NCBI RefSeq assembly: GCF_002005105.1
Contig: NZ_MSCV01000018.1
Span: forward strand, 1-64,000
Direction: 5' to 3'
Source of the DNA: Methylocaldum sp. 14B
Lineage (GTDB): Bacteria; Pseudomonadota; Gammaproteobacteria; Methylococcales; Methylococcaceae
Length of the DNA: 64,000 nucleotides
Below are positions 42,260-50,733 of this stretch, one piece after another. Position 1 is the first letter of the stretch, and each line of letters starts with the position of its first letter. Made by a program: the position numbers and the translations under genes. The notes under the pieces are model-generated. The model had not been told where the DNA came from and did no database searches. It saw nothing but the letters and a program-made list of their open reading frames with translations.

Positions 42260-42679
42260 TTAAGGCAACAGGTCTTCCACTTTGCGGGTTGCCGCCTCGC
42301 ATTCGGGAACCGCGTCGACAAGCCGCATTTTGGCCTGAAAATCGGTGTCCTGCCCGGTCATGGACTCGGAAACGACGTCGTTGAGAGATGCACAGACTTG
42401 AAGCATATGAGCCTCTTCTTTCGCGAGCTCGGCGGCGTCCTCATCATCGATATCGTCGCTTGTGCCCGAAAGTTCGATGAGTTCGTTGACGACTTGGTTG
42501 TGATAGCGAAAAACGTGCTCGACGTATTCCGCGAACTCGCGCTGGTTCATCGTGCGTGTATTGCCCCCGGGCGTGTGCACTGTGATGAGGGAGCACGCCG
42601 CGAGAGGAAGGCAGCACACAATGGCCAGAATACGACCGTTCGGCCGTGCCGGCCTATCACCCCCAACTTTACGATTCAT
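42260..42679 (-). CDS. putative lipoprotein, unknown
   Basis: A 139-residue protein on the minus strand with a lipobox (PLAAC) near residue 29. The mature part is acidic (SDDIDDEDAAELAKEEAH) with two more cysteines (QVCASL, PECEAA). No family is recognised. Its stop is 13 bp from the sulfotransferase stop, so the two genes converge. Confidence 0.6.
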   Translation of the reverse strand: MNRKVGGDRPARPNGRILAIVCCLPLAACSLITVHTPGGNTRTMNQREFAEYVEHVFRYHNQVVNELIELSGTSDDIDDEDAAELAKEEAHMLQVCASLNDVVSESMTGQDTDFQAKMRLVDAVPECEAATRKVEDLLP

Positions 42680-43075
42680 AATGTCTCCTGTGGCAGGATA
42701 TTCAATTTGCAGAGCTAAGATCCGAAGCCGTGATCCCGTACGGCGATTCTGGACCTCTTATCGGCCCATGGCCAGCGGGCGCCCGCATTGCACGCGATCA
42801 CGCCGAATTATGCCGACAACGCGAATAGCTCCGGATGGTTCGGCCGGCTAGCGCTTTAACTCGGTCTGATTTGTTTTCGCTTCGACCAGAGCACAGCTCG
42901 TAGGGCAGAATAGCAGAACCTTTCCCTTCCCTGGCTCGTCAATCTCCGCGCCTCATCGATCATCAAAATTCTCCCAACCCGCGCCGGGATGATTGTCGCA
43001 TATCCGATCCGCGAAGCATCTGTTCGTAAAACTCCTTAGCAACTGTAAGAGTCTTCCGACTTACTAATTGTTAAA
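42680..43075. other. divergent intergenic region
   Basis: A 396-bp region between the minus-strand lipoprotein gene and the SmbP-like gene. It must hold the promoters of both, but no box is clear. The right part is AT-rich (TTACTAATTGTTAAATTTG). Confidence 0.4.
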
Positions 43076-43118
43076 TTTGAGCTTTTTTTTCGAGCCGATA
43101 GGGCTCAAAGGAGGAGCC
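43076..43118 (+). promoter_or_regulatory. possible translational switch in the smbP-like leader
   Basis: GGCTC at 43102-43106 can pair with the upstream GAGCC at 43092-43096. It can also pair with the downstream GAGCC at 43114-43118, which would put the SD (AAAGGAG) in the loop. TTTGAGC at 43076-43082 can also pair with GCTCAAA at 43103-43109. These are mutually exclusive folds at the ribosome-binding site. No known riboswitch is recognised. Confidence 0.35.
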
Positions 43119-43120
43119 AC

Positions 43121-43522
43121 ATGCGCAGCAAGATGCTTATCGGTCTCCTAGTGTCATTATTCGGACTCAACCTCAACGCCGCGATAGCCGAAGAAGCCAT
43201 ACAGCACGCTCAAGCCGGGATTGCCGGAAAAGACGAAAAGGGGCGCGTGTTCACGAAGGAGCGGCACATCAAGGAAGCCTGGAAACACTCCGAAGCCGCG
43301 GTACTCGCCGGTGAGAAGGGCGACGCCAAAGGCGTGGGCGAGCACGCAAAACTCGCCAAGACGTACGTGGAGGCCGCATTGACCCAGTCCACGTTCGACG
43401 AGCATTTGACGGCGGCATTGAAAAGCCTGGATAGCGCCATCGAGCATAGCGACGCGGATCAAGCCGAGATGGCGCGGCAAGCGGCCCAAGAGGCCATCGA
43501 TCACCTCAGAGCAGCAAAATAG
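43121..43522 (+). CDS. SmbP-like small metal-binding protein
   Basis: A 133-residue periplasmic protein with a signal peptide (LLVSLFGLNLNAAIA-E). The mature part is a helical bundle with regularly spaced His and Glu (RHIKEAWKHSEAAV, GEHAKLAKTYVEAAL, DEHLTAALKSLDSAIEH, QEAIDHLRAAK). This is the pattern of the SmbP family from nitrifiers, which binds copper and other divalent metals. It has fewer His than classical SmbP. It begins a run of five same-strand genes and has a strong SD (AAAGGAGG). Confidence 0.7.
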   Translation: MRSKMLIGLLVSLFGLNLNAAIAEEAIQHAQAGIAGKDEKGRVFTKERHIKEAWKHSEAAVLAGEKGDAKGVGEHAKLAKTYVEAALTQSTFDEHLTAALKSLDSAIEHSDADQAEMARQAAQEAIDHLRAAK

Positions 43523-43640
43523 CGTGCGCGCTTTCACCCTCGCCCTAACCATTCCCCGAGGGAACGGGCAGAAAACCCGTTTGTGCAAATTCTATCGTTT
43601 GAATCCACCTCGGCGGCTACGATTGATATGGGAGAAACTC

Positions 43641-43850
43641 ATGAAGATACCCACCCAAGAAGGAAGGAAACGCTATCGGCCGGATGGCATTTACAAGGGG
43701 CCCTTTACCAACGATCAGACCTTTTGGGAAGTCTGCACATGCGTTCCGGAATGCCCGGACCCCTGCTTGGGGCAATGCGGATGCCAAGCGTGCGTCACCG
43801 CGTACGAAGATACCCTTTACTTCGAGGGCGTAACCTCGACCAAATTCTGA
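43641..43850 (+). CDS. small cysteine-rich protein, unknown
   Basis: A 69-residue protein with seven Cys in a 20-residue stretch (spacing C-1-C-3-C-3-C-3-C-1-C-2-C, residues about 32-51). There is no signal peptide. The SD (GGGAGAAA) lies upstream of the ATG at 43641. The dense Cys pattern fits metal binding or a cluster-binding role. A modified-peptide precursor is possible, but no modifying enzyme gene is nearby. It follows the SmbP-like gene. Confidence 0.55.
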   Translation: MKIPTQEGRKRYRPDGIYKGPFTNDQTFWEVCTCVPECPDPCLGQCGCQACVTAYEDTLYFEGVTSTKF

Positions 43851-43955
43851 GGCCAGACTGATCCGAGATCCCGCCACCCGCACGGGAGGACCACACAGAC
43901 TGTGGTGATGGGTGCTAAGCGATCCCGGAGCGAAAAACATCCGAGGAGATCGAAG

Positions 43956-44420
43956 ATGACTGCAATTCAGCCTTATGAAACCGATCGGGTCCGACGGCAT
44001 ACGCCCCCGGACATCAACGCGCGCATCGACGACGAAATTCGCGCGACTATTAGCCAGTACGCCGGTACGAGCCGGGAAACCCTGACGCGCCGCATCGATG
44101 CGCTGGACCGGGAGTGGGACATCGAGAGGGTATTGGAAGCCAATGCCGCCAGTTTTTCTCTCGCCGGCTTGGCCTTGTCCCAAATACACAGCCGCCGTTG
44201 GCTATGGCTTTCGACCGGCGTCGCCGGCTTCCTCCTTCAACACGCGCTGCAAGGCTGGTGTCCGCCGGTTTCCGTGTTCCGTCGGCTCGGCATCCGCACA
44301 CGGCGCGAGATCGACCGGGAAAAATACGCACTGAAGGCACTCCGAGGCGACTTCGAGTCGATTGCGGGAGGTCAGGCCGCCCGCGATGCCGACACCGTGT
44401 CTCGGGCGGTCGAGATCTGA
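43956..44420 (+). CDS. DUF2892-containing membrane protein
   Basis: A 154-residue protein. The N-terminal half is hydrophilic and helical. The C-terminal half has two membrane segments (about 68-95) and the segment HALQGWCPPVSVFRRLGIR, typical of the YgaP-like DUF2892 domain, followed by an E-IDREKYALKALRGDF helix. DUF2892 proteins often accompany sulfur-transfer proteins such as rhodaneses. The DsrE-like gene follows by 37 bp. The ATG at 43956 has a GAGGAG SD; the longer upstream frame is not used. Confidence 0.7.
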   Translation: MTAIQPYETDRVRRHTPPDINARIDDEIRATISQYAGTSRETLTRRIDALDREWDIERVLEANAASFSLAGLALSQIHSRRWLWLSTGVAGFLLQHALQGWCPPVSVFRRLGIRTRREIDREKYALKALRGDFESIAGGQAARDADTVSRAVEI

Positions 44421-44457
44421 GCTCCGCTTCTTTACCGTTCCCGAAAAGGAGACCGGC

Positions 44458-45012
44458 ATGTCCAAAAGGACGACCTTCGTTTTGGCGGGTCTGCTAATCG
44501 GCAGCTCGATGGACCAGGCTTCGGCGGAATCCAAGTCCGGATGGGAATACCCCGCCATTCGGGGCTACGGCAAGGTTCGGCCGTATCCGGATGCGGCGGC
44601 GCGGCCTTCGCCGGATCGGACTTACAAGGTGCTGTTCGACATCACCCAAGGCGCCGAGACGCCCGAAAAGCCGAACGAAGGGCTGGATCACGTGGCCCGG
44701 CTGATCAACACCTTCGCCCTAGCCGGAGTGCCAATCGAACGCCTGAAGCTGGTTCTGGTGGTGCACGGCTCGGCGACCCCGGCGATTCTGAAGGACGAAC
44801 GCTACCGCAACCGGTTCGGCAACGGAAACCCCAACACGGAACTGATCCAGGCGCTGAAGAAAGCCGGCGTTACGCTTTACGTCTGCGGGCAAGCTCTGGC
44901 GGAAAAGGAATTCGAGCCGGCCGACGTCAATCCGGACATCACGGTGGCGCTTTCGGCTCTGTCCGTACTCCCGCTGTATCAGATGGACGGGTACGCCCTG
45001 ATTCCGGATTAA
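44458..45012 (+). CDS. exported DsrE-like protein
   Basis: A 184-residue protein with a signal peptide (FVLAGLLIGSSMDQASA-E). The mature part has the DsrE/DsrF fold: YKVLFDITQGAE, LVLVVHGSATPAIL, then the loop with a conserved cysteine in VTLYVCGQALAEKEF, and ALSVLPLYQMDGYALI. DsrE-like proteins bind or transfer sulfur through that cysteine. Being periplasmic sets it apart from the cytoplasmic DsrEFH system. The SD (AAAGGAGA) precedes the ATG at 44458. Confidence 0.78.
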   Translation: MSKRTTFVLAGLLIGSSMDQASAESKSGWEYPAIRGYGKVRPYPDAAARPSPDRTYKVLFDITQGAETPEKPNEGLDHVARLINTFALAGVPIERLKLVLVVHGSATPAILKDERYRNRFGNGNPNTELIQALKKAGVTLYVCGQALAEKEFEPADVNPDITVALSALSVLPLYQMDGYALIPD

Positions 45013-45050
45013 AGAAGCATGCCGTCCTCTTAACCGATGGAGTAGCCGAC

Positions 45051-46013
45051 GTGTGGAAACACCTCTGGCTGGCCGTTTCGGCCTTTCTGTTCGCGGAGTC
45101 GATCATGAGCGCGGATACTTCGGCCACCGCCGCATTGCCCGCCGTCTTCCCGCCTTGGCAAGGAGAAACGCCTCCCGCTGCCCATCCCGGTGTCGTGTTC
45201 ACGGTGCCGGAAGTCGACAACATGCCGGATTTCCACGGCAATCCGGCTGCGGCCGAGTTCGTCGTATTTGCCGGCGGCAACTACTTTTTCGCCCTGGAAG
45301 AACTGGTCGACGCATTCGAGCGGCAAAAGCCCGAACTCCGGGGACGAATCTTCTACGAAACGCTTCCGCCGGGCGTCATCGTGAAACAACTTCAAGACCA
45401 CAACACGATTACCGTGGGCAATCTTACCCTGTCGATCCAGCCCGACGTGGTCCAGGCCGGAGAAAAACGGATCGCCGAACTGATCGAACAGGGCGTCTTG
45501 CAAGGTCCGCCGGTGCGTTTCATTAAGAATCGCCTCGCCATCATGGTGAAAAAAGGCAATCTCAAGGACATCCGTTCGCTGGAAGATCTCGGCAAGCCGG
45601 GTGTGCGGCTCGCCAATCCCGATCCGGAAACCGAGGGCATTTCCGAGCAGATCAGAGCCGCTCTCCGGCAGGCGGGCGGTGAGGATCTGGTCCGGGAAAT
45701 CTACGATACCAAGGTGAAAAAGGGCGAGGCATTCCTGACCGAAATTCATCATCGGCAGACGCCGCTCTGGATCATGCAGGGCAAGGTCGACGCCGGGGTG
45801 ACCTGGATCAGCGAGCCGCGATACCAGATGATGATCGGCCATCCTATCGACTTCGTTCCGATCCCGCCGAAACACAACCGCGAGGGCATACAGGCCGCCG
45901 CCATCGCCAAGAACGCCCGAAATCCGGGTGCCGCGAAGGATTGGCTGGCGTTCCTGCGTTCCGACGAGGCTGAATCCATTCTCGAGAAATACAGCATGGC
46001 GAGACCGCGCTAG
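45051..46013 (+). CDS. ModA-like periplasmic substrate-binding protein
   Basis: A 320-residue protein starting at GTG 45051 with a GGAG SD. A signal peptide (HLWLAVSAFLFAESIMSA-D) is followed by a type II periplasmic binding fold (VVFAGGNYFFALEELVDAFE, VRFIKNRLAIMVKKGN, VRLANPDPETEGI, DAGVTWISEPRYQ). The closest match I recall is the molybdate/extracellular solute-binding ModA group. No transporter gene is adjacent. It may bind an oxyanion or a metal complex and serve the periplasmic gene set before it. Confidence 0.7.
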   Translation: MWKHLWLAVSAFLFAESIMSADTSATAALPAVFPPWQGETPPAAHPGVVFTVPEVDNMPDFHGNPAAAEFVVFAGGNYFFALEELVDAFERQKPELRGRIFYETLPPGVIVKQLQDHNTITVGNLTLSIQPDVVQAGEKRIAELIEQGVLQGPPVRFIKNRLAIMVKKGNLKDIRSLEDLGKPGVRLANPDPETEGISEQIRAALRQAGGEDLVREIYDTKVKKGEAFLTEIHHRQTPLWIMQGKVDAGVTWISEPRYQMMIGHPIDFVPIPPKHNREGIQAAAIAKNARNPGAAKDWLAFLRSDEAESILEKYSMARPR

Positions 46014-46186
46014 GATCCAATCCCATTAGGCGCTTGAAACCCTTCCATACGCTCGGGGTGAACGGTCCATTCGGGACCCATTGGTCTATTTTCGTAAGAG
46101 ACCGGTCTGCGCCGTTTCATCGTTTCACGGATGTCCGAAACGATTTACAATCCTCCGAACGCCACGCTTGCCATGGGTAAGCGGTA
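46014..46186. other. promoter region of the hydrogenase operon, degenerate repeat
   Basis: The left half resembles a degenerate family-D repeat (AAACCCTTCC, then GGGGTGAACGGTCCA). The promoter of the hydrogenase genes must be near here, but I cannot place boxes. Confidence 0.4.
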
Positions 46187-47305
46187 ATGCAACAGGAAGT
46201 CCAAACCATGGCCGAGCGACGCAACTTTCTGCCCCGGAGCGAATTTCCGAGACTCTTGTCCGAACTGATTTCCGCCGGTTATCGATGCATCGGTCCGCGC
46301 GTCAGGGACGGCGCCATCGTTTACGAGCCGATTACCGGCGTCGAGGATCTGCCGCAGGGTATCCACGACCTGCAAGCGCCGGGCCAATACGGGCTGGAAC
46401 AAACCGCCGAGCCGCGCTTCTTTGCCTGGGCCAACGGACCGCAAGCTCTGCGCCCGCTGACCTTCGCCGGCCGCGACAAGCTCTGGACCGCGGAGCGCAA
46501 GGCCGACGGGTCCGTCGAATTCGCCGGCGAATCGCCGCAAGCCGAACCCGTAGCCGTCATCGGCGCCAGAGCCTGCGATCTGGCCGCGCTCTACATCTAC
46601 GACCGGCATTTCATGCAGGGCGAGCATCCCGACCCCTGGTACACGGCGCGGCGGCAAAAGCTGTTCCTGATCGCGGTCCATTGCACCCACCCCTCCCTCA
46701 ACTGCTTTTGCGCCTCGACCGGCGACGGACCGCGGGCAAGCTACGGCTACGATCTCGCGCTTTCGGAGCTGGACGAGGGCTTTTTGATCGAGGCGCGAAG
46801 CGAAAAGGGCGAGCGGATTCTCGCCGGACTGCCGGTCAAGAAAGCGAGCGCCGAACAAATCGAAACCGCCGACCGGGAGATCGAGGACGCCGGCCGTCGG
46901 CAGGTCAAGGGCGTTCCGTCACGCAATCTCAAGGACGTGCTGTTTGCCCGTCTCGATCATCCCCGCTGGAACGAGGTGGCGCAGCGTTGCCTTTCCTGCA
47001 CTAATTGCACCCTAGTCTGCCCCACCTGCTTCTGCCATAGCGAGAACGATGTGCCGAGCCTCGACGGGAGCCGCAGCGAACACTATCGGGAATGGGATTC
47101 CTGCTTTACCCAGAGGCACAGCTACATCCACGGCATCACCATCCGTCCCGATACCCGCACCCGTTATCGGCAATGGCTGACTCACAAGGTGGGCAGCTGG
47201 CACGACCAGTTCGGGCGCTCCGGCTGCGTGGGCTGCGGGCGCTGCATCACCTGGTGTCCGGTGGGGATCGACATTACGGAAGAACTGGCGGCCATCTGCC
47301 GCTGA
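46187..47305 (+). CDS. hydB: group 3b-like NiFe hydrogenase beta subunit (Fe-S)
   Basis: A 372-residue iron-sulfur subunit that passes electrons between the small subunit and the flavin subunit. Two [4Fe-4S] sites are CLSCTNCTLVCPTC beginning at C268 and CVGCGRCITWCPVG beginning at C347. The N-terminal domain (VIGARACDLAALYIYDRHF) fits the sulfhydrogenase beta family. The gene order B-G-D-A is the same as for Pyrococcus sulfhydrogenase I. A second start at residue 8 (MAERR) is possible. The enzyme is cytoplasmic. Confidence 0.88.
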   Translation: MQQEVQTMAERRNFLPRSEFPRLLSELISAGYRCIGPRVRDGAIVYEPITGVEDLPQGIHDLQAPGQYGLEQTAEPRFFAWANGPQALRPLTFAGRDKLWTAERKADGSVEFAGESPQAEPVAVIGARACDLAALYIYDRHFMQGEHPDPWYTARRQKLFLIAVHCTHPSLNCFCASTGDGPRASYGYDLALSELDEGFLIEARSEKGERILAGLPVKKASAEQIETADREIEDAGRRQVKGVPSRNLKDVLFARLDHPRWNEVAQRCLSCTNCTLVCPTCFCHSENDVPSLDGSRSEHYREWDSCFTQRHSYIHGITIRPDTRTRYRQWLTHKVGSWHDQFGRSGCVGCGRCITWCPVGIDITEELAAICR

Positions 47306-47313
47306 GGAGGCCC

Positions 47314-48147
47314 ATGCAAAATCCTTATCTGCCGCGCGAAGCCGAAATCGTCGAACGCGTCCAGGAGGCGCCGACCATCTTCACCCTGAAGCTGAGGTTC
47401 ACCGATCCGGCCGCCCAAGGCGCCTACGGATACGTACCCGGCCAGTTCAACATGATTTACCTCTACGGCATCGGCGAGGTGGCGATTTCCATCGTCTCCG
47501 ATCCCGACGAGACGGAAACGCTGGACCACACGATCAGGGCCGTCGGCCGCGTCACCCGCGCGCTGAGCCGGCTCCAGCCGGGCGACCGGATCGGCGTGCG
47601 CGGTCCCTACGGGCGCGGATGGCCTCTGCTCGAAGCTCAGGGAAAGGATGTCGCGCTCATCACCGGAGGGCTCGGCTGCGCGCCGCTGGTTTCGGTCATC
47701 CGCTACATCGTGGCGCGGCGCGAGCGCTTCCGGCGGCTCTTGATCATGCAAGGCGTCAAACGCTCCGACGACCTCATCTGGCACGAGCAGTACCAGCGAT
47801 GGAGGGAATTGCCGGATACGCAGGTGCTTTTGGCGGCGGAAGTGGCCGAGCCCGGCTGGACCTGGCATCAGGGCCTGGTGACGGCGCTGTTCGACCGGAC
47901 CCATATCGATCCCGGCCAGACCATCGTCTTCCTGTGCGGCCCCGAGCCGATGATGCGTGCTTCCATCTACGAGCTCGGCCAGCGCGGCGTGGCCGACGGG
48001 GACATCTGGCTCAGCATGGAGCGCAACATGCACTGCGGCATCGGCCATTGCGGACACTGCATGATCGGCGCGCCCTTCGTGTGCCGCAACGGCCCGGTGT
48101 TTCCCTATCCCGAATTGAAGGCCCTCCTGGGCAAGAAGGGGTTCTGA
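47314..48147 (+). CDS. hydG: hydrogenase gamma subunit, FAD/NAD(P)-binding
   Basis: A 277-residue flavoprotein of the ferredoxin-NADP reductase superfamily. An FAD-binding barrel (GQFNMIYLYGIGEVAISI) is followed by an NAD(P)-binding domain (LITGGLGCAPLVSVI). A C-terminal [2Fe-2S] site is at CGIGHCGHCMIGAPFVC. It connects the hydrogenase to NAD(P)H. The ATG at 47314 has a GAGGAG SD; the longer upstream frame is discarded. It lies 8 bp after hydB and 1 bp before hydD. Confidence 0.88.
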   Translation: MQNPYLPREAEIVERVQEAPTIFTLKLRFTDPAAQGAYGYVPGQFNMIYLYGIGEVAISIVSDPDETETLDHTIRAVGRVTRALSRLQPGDRIGVRGPYGRGWPLLEAQGKDVALITGGLGCAPLVSVIRYIVARRERFRRLLIMQGVKRSDDLIWHEQYQRWRELPDTQVLLAAEVAEPGWTWHQGLVTALFDRTHIDPGQTIVFLCGPEPMMRASIYELGQRGVADGDIWLSMERNMHCGIGHCGHCMIGAPFVCRNGPVFPYPELKALLGKKGF

Positions 48148-48148
48148 C

Positions 48149-48928
48149 ATGGACAAGAAGCTTCGCGTCGCCGTCCATAAATTTTCGTCCTGCGATGGTT
48201 GTCAGCTGGCCTTTCTCAATGCCGGCGAAAAACTGGTGGAACTGTTCGAGCTGGCGGACGTGGTGCACTTTGCCGAAGCGGGCATCGTCGACCCCGATGC
48301 GCCGGCCGACCTCGCCTTCATCGAAGGCAGCATCTCCACCCACGAAGAGCGGGAGCGCATCCGCCGCATCCGCGAAAACACTCGCTTCCTCGTACCCATC
48401 GGCGCCTGCGCCACCTCGGGCTGCCTGCAGGCGCTGCGCAACCAGGCGGACGCCGCCCGCTGGTTCGCCGACGTCTATTCCGATCTCTCGAAGATCGACC
48501 ACCTGGACACGGCGACGCCCATCGCCGCCAATGTGCCCGTAGACATGGAGCTCTGGGGCTGCCCGGTCAACACCCGGCAGGTCATGGCGACGGTGAGCTC
48601 GCTGCTACTCGGCGCCCCGCCGCGGGACGAAAACGAAAAAATCTGCATGGAATGCAAGCGGAAAAACATCGTCTGCGTCATGGTGGCCCAGGGGCAGCAC
48701 TGCATGGGACCGGTCACCCGCACCGGCTGCGGCGTGCTGTGCCCCGGCATAGGCCGCGACTGCTACGGCTGCTACGGACCGGCGGAGAACATCAACGGCG
48801 ACTCCTGGGGCCGCTGGTTCGAGCAGAAAGGCATGCCCGCGGAGCGCATCGCCCGCCGCTTCCGCTACATCAACAGCGAAGCCGAGGCCTTCCGCGAAGC
48901 CGGCAAGCGCTGGAGGGAGAAATCATGA
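48149..48928 (+). CDS. hydD: NiFe hydrogenase small (delta) subunit
   Basis: A 259-residue small subunit that holds the proximal and medial Fe-S clusters. The N-terminal SSCDGCQLAF (C15 and C18), GACATSGC near residue 90, WGCPV near 133 and C-terminal CMECKRKNIVC/CGVLCPGIGRDCYGCYGP cysteines are all visible. There is no Tat signal, so the enzyme is cytoplasmic, as expected for group 3. Its last codons overlap hydA by 4 bp. Confidence 0.88.
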   Translation: MDKKLRVAVHKFSSCDGCQLAFLNAGEKLVELFELADVVHFAEAGIVDPDAPADLAFIEGSISTHEERERIRRIRENTRFLVPIGACATSGCLQALRNQADAARWFADVYSDLSKIDHLDTATPIAANVPVDMELWGCPVNTRQVMATVSSLLLGAPPRDENEKICMECKRKNIVCVMVAQGQHCMGPVTRTGCGVLCPGIGRDCYGCYGPAENINGDSWGRWFEQKGMPAERIARRFRYINSEAEAFREAGKRWREKS

Positions 48929-50220
48929 ACGAGCGCCGGGAAATCAAGATCAACGTGCCCGTCCTGGCGCGGGTCGAGGGCGAAGGCGCCCTCGATCTTC
49001 ACATCCGCGACGGCCGCATCGAGAACCTGAAGTTCAGCATTGGCGAGCCGCCGCGCCTGTTCGAGAAGTTCCTGGAAGGACGCGAAGCCTTCGAAGTACC
49101 CGATATGGTGGCGCGGATCTGCGGCATCTGTCCGGTGGCCTACCAGATGAGCGCGGTGCAGGCCCTGGAAAGCCTGTTCGGCTGGCGCTCCACGCCCTGG
49201 ATAGAAGCCATGCGCCGGGCCATGTACTGCGGCGAATGGATTCAGAGCCATAGCCTGCACATCCACCTGCTGGCGGCGCCCGATTTCTTCGGATACTCCA
49301 GCGCTCCGGAAATGGCGCGGGATTATCCGGACGAGGTCCGCCGCGGGCTGCGCCTTCAAAGTCTCGGCAACGAACTGATCCGGCTGTTCGGCGCGCGCTC
49401 GGTGCATCCGGTGGGCGCGCGGCTCGGCGGGTTCCATTCCGCGCCGCCCAAGGACCGGGTGACAAAGCTCTTGGACCGGCTGCGAGCCGCTCTGCCGGAT
49501 GCGGAAAACCTGGTCGCCTGGACCGCGAGTGTCGATGTGCCTCAAGACCAACAGGACTTCGTCAGCGTGGCGCTGCGGCACCCGAGCGAATACCCGCTCT
49601 ATTCCGGCCGCATCGTTTCGGACACCGGACTCGATATTCCCGTCGACCGCTACGAAGATCACTTCAAGGAGCACCAGGAACCCCATTCCACCGCGCTATA
49701 TTCCTTGCTGGAAGGTCGCTCCTATCTGGTCGGTCCCCTGGCTCGGCTCAACCTGAACTGGGACCGGCTGCCGGAACCGGTAAGTTCGACACTGGCGAAA
49801 ACCGGCATCCCCTTCCCTTCCCGCAACGTGTTCCACAGCATGCTGGCGCGCGCCGTGGAGATTCACCTAGCCATCGTGGAAGCCATACGCCTGCTCGAGA
49901 ATTATGAGCCGGACGTCCCGTTCGTCTCCGGCCATACCTGCGTCGGCAGCGGGTTCGGCTGCACCGAGGCGCCGCGCGGACTGCTCTGGCACCGCTACGA
50001 TGTCGGCGAGGACGGCAAAATCCTCAAGGCGCGCATCGTCCCTCCGACTAGCCAGAACCAGGCCCGCATCGCCGAGGACCTGCACCGCTCGATCGAAGCC
50101 TTCGGACTCGACCGCAGCGACGGCGAATTGCGGCTGCACGGAGAAAAGGTCATCCGCAACTACGATCCGTGCATTTCCTGCGCCACGCATTTCCTGAAGC
50201 TGAAGGTGATTCGCGAATGA
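48925..50220 (+). CDS. hydA: NiFe hydrogenase large (alpha) subunit
   Basis: A 431-residue catalytic subunit. The N-terminal L1 motif RICGIC (near residue 66) and C-terminal L2 motif DPCISCATH bind the NiFe centre. Nine residues follow the histidine, which would be the extension removed by the maturation protease encoded directly downstream. It would reversibly couple hydrogen and NAD(P)H, and may also reduce polysulfide as in the Pyrococcus enzyme. The ATG at 48925 is the family start. Confidence 0.9.
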   Translation: MNERREIKINVPVLARVEGEGALDLHIRDGRIENLKFSIGEPPRLFEKFLEGREAFEVPDMVARICGICPVAYQMSAVQALESLFGWRSTPWIEAMRRAMYCGEWIQSHSLHIHLLAAPDFFGYSSAPEMARDYPDEVRRGLRLQSLGNELIRLFGARSVHPVGARLGGFHSAPPKDRVTKLLDRLRAALPDAENLVAWTASVDVPQDQQDFVSVALRHPSEYPLYSGRIVSDTGLDIPVDRYEDHFKEHQEPHSTALYSLLEGRSYLVGPLARLNLNWDRLPEPVSSTLAKTGIPFPSRNVFHSMLARAVEIHLAIVEAIRLLENYEPDVPFVSGHTCVGSGFGCTEAPRGLLWHRYDVGEDGKILKARIVPPTSQNQARIAEDLHRSIEAFGLDRSDGELRLHGEKVIRNYDPCISCATHFLKLKVIRE

Positions 50221-50711
50221 CGCCGGTCCGCGTTCTGGGGCTGGGTTCGCCTTTCGGCGACGACCGACTCGGCTGGATCGCGGTGGAAAACCTGATGCTG
50301 TCGGACGGCTTCCGCGCGCTGCCCGAGGGACTCGTATCGGCGGAGGTCTGCGCCCCGGTCGGCAACCATCTCCTCGACGCCATGCGGGGCGCGAATCTCG
50401 CGATCCTGATCGACGCCGCGCAATCCGGATCGGCGCCGGGTTCGGTCCGGCGCCTGGATGCGCAACAGATCGAAGACAGCTCTGAGCCCTGCTCCAGCCA
50501 CGGCTTCGGGCTTTCCTCGACCCTGGCCCTGGGCAGGGCTCTGAACGATCTGCCGGACAAGGTCATCATACTGCTCGTCGAAATCCCGGCCGATGCCGAA
50601 TTCGGACCGGGCGACGGTTTGAGCGCGCCGGTGGCGATGGCGATACCCGGCTTAGTCGCGGCCGTTCTGTCCGAAATCACGCAACTGGCGGGACTCGTCA
50701 TGAAAGCCTGA
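50217..50711 (+). CDS. hydrogenase maturation protease
   Basis: A 164-residue endopeptidase of the HycI/HyaD group that removes the C-terminal extension of the large subunit after nickel insertion. The N-terminal LGLGSPFGDDRLGW contains the conserved nickel-sensing aspartate. A second DAAQSG segment and SSHGFGLSS are family features. It overlaps hydA by 4 bp (ATGA). No other hyp genes are in the window. A decayed related gene lies at about 51950-52187. Confidence 0.85.
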   Translation: MTPVRVLGLGSPFGDDRLGWIAVENLMLSDGFRALPEGLVSAEVCAPVGNHLLDAMRGANLAILIDAAQSGSAPGSVRRLDAQQIEDSSEPCSSHGFGLSSTLALGRALNDLPDKVIILLVEIPADAEFGPGDGLSAPVAMAIPGLVAAVLSEITQLAGLVMKA

Positions 50712-50733
50712 CGCCCTGGGCAAATCAAAAGCT

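Noticed and set aside
43641-43850. Methanobactin precursor peptide
   Set aside because: The peptide is longer and has many more cysteines than MbnA, and no mbnB/mbnC-like genes are nearby.
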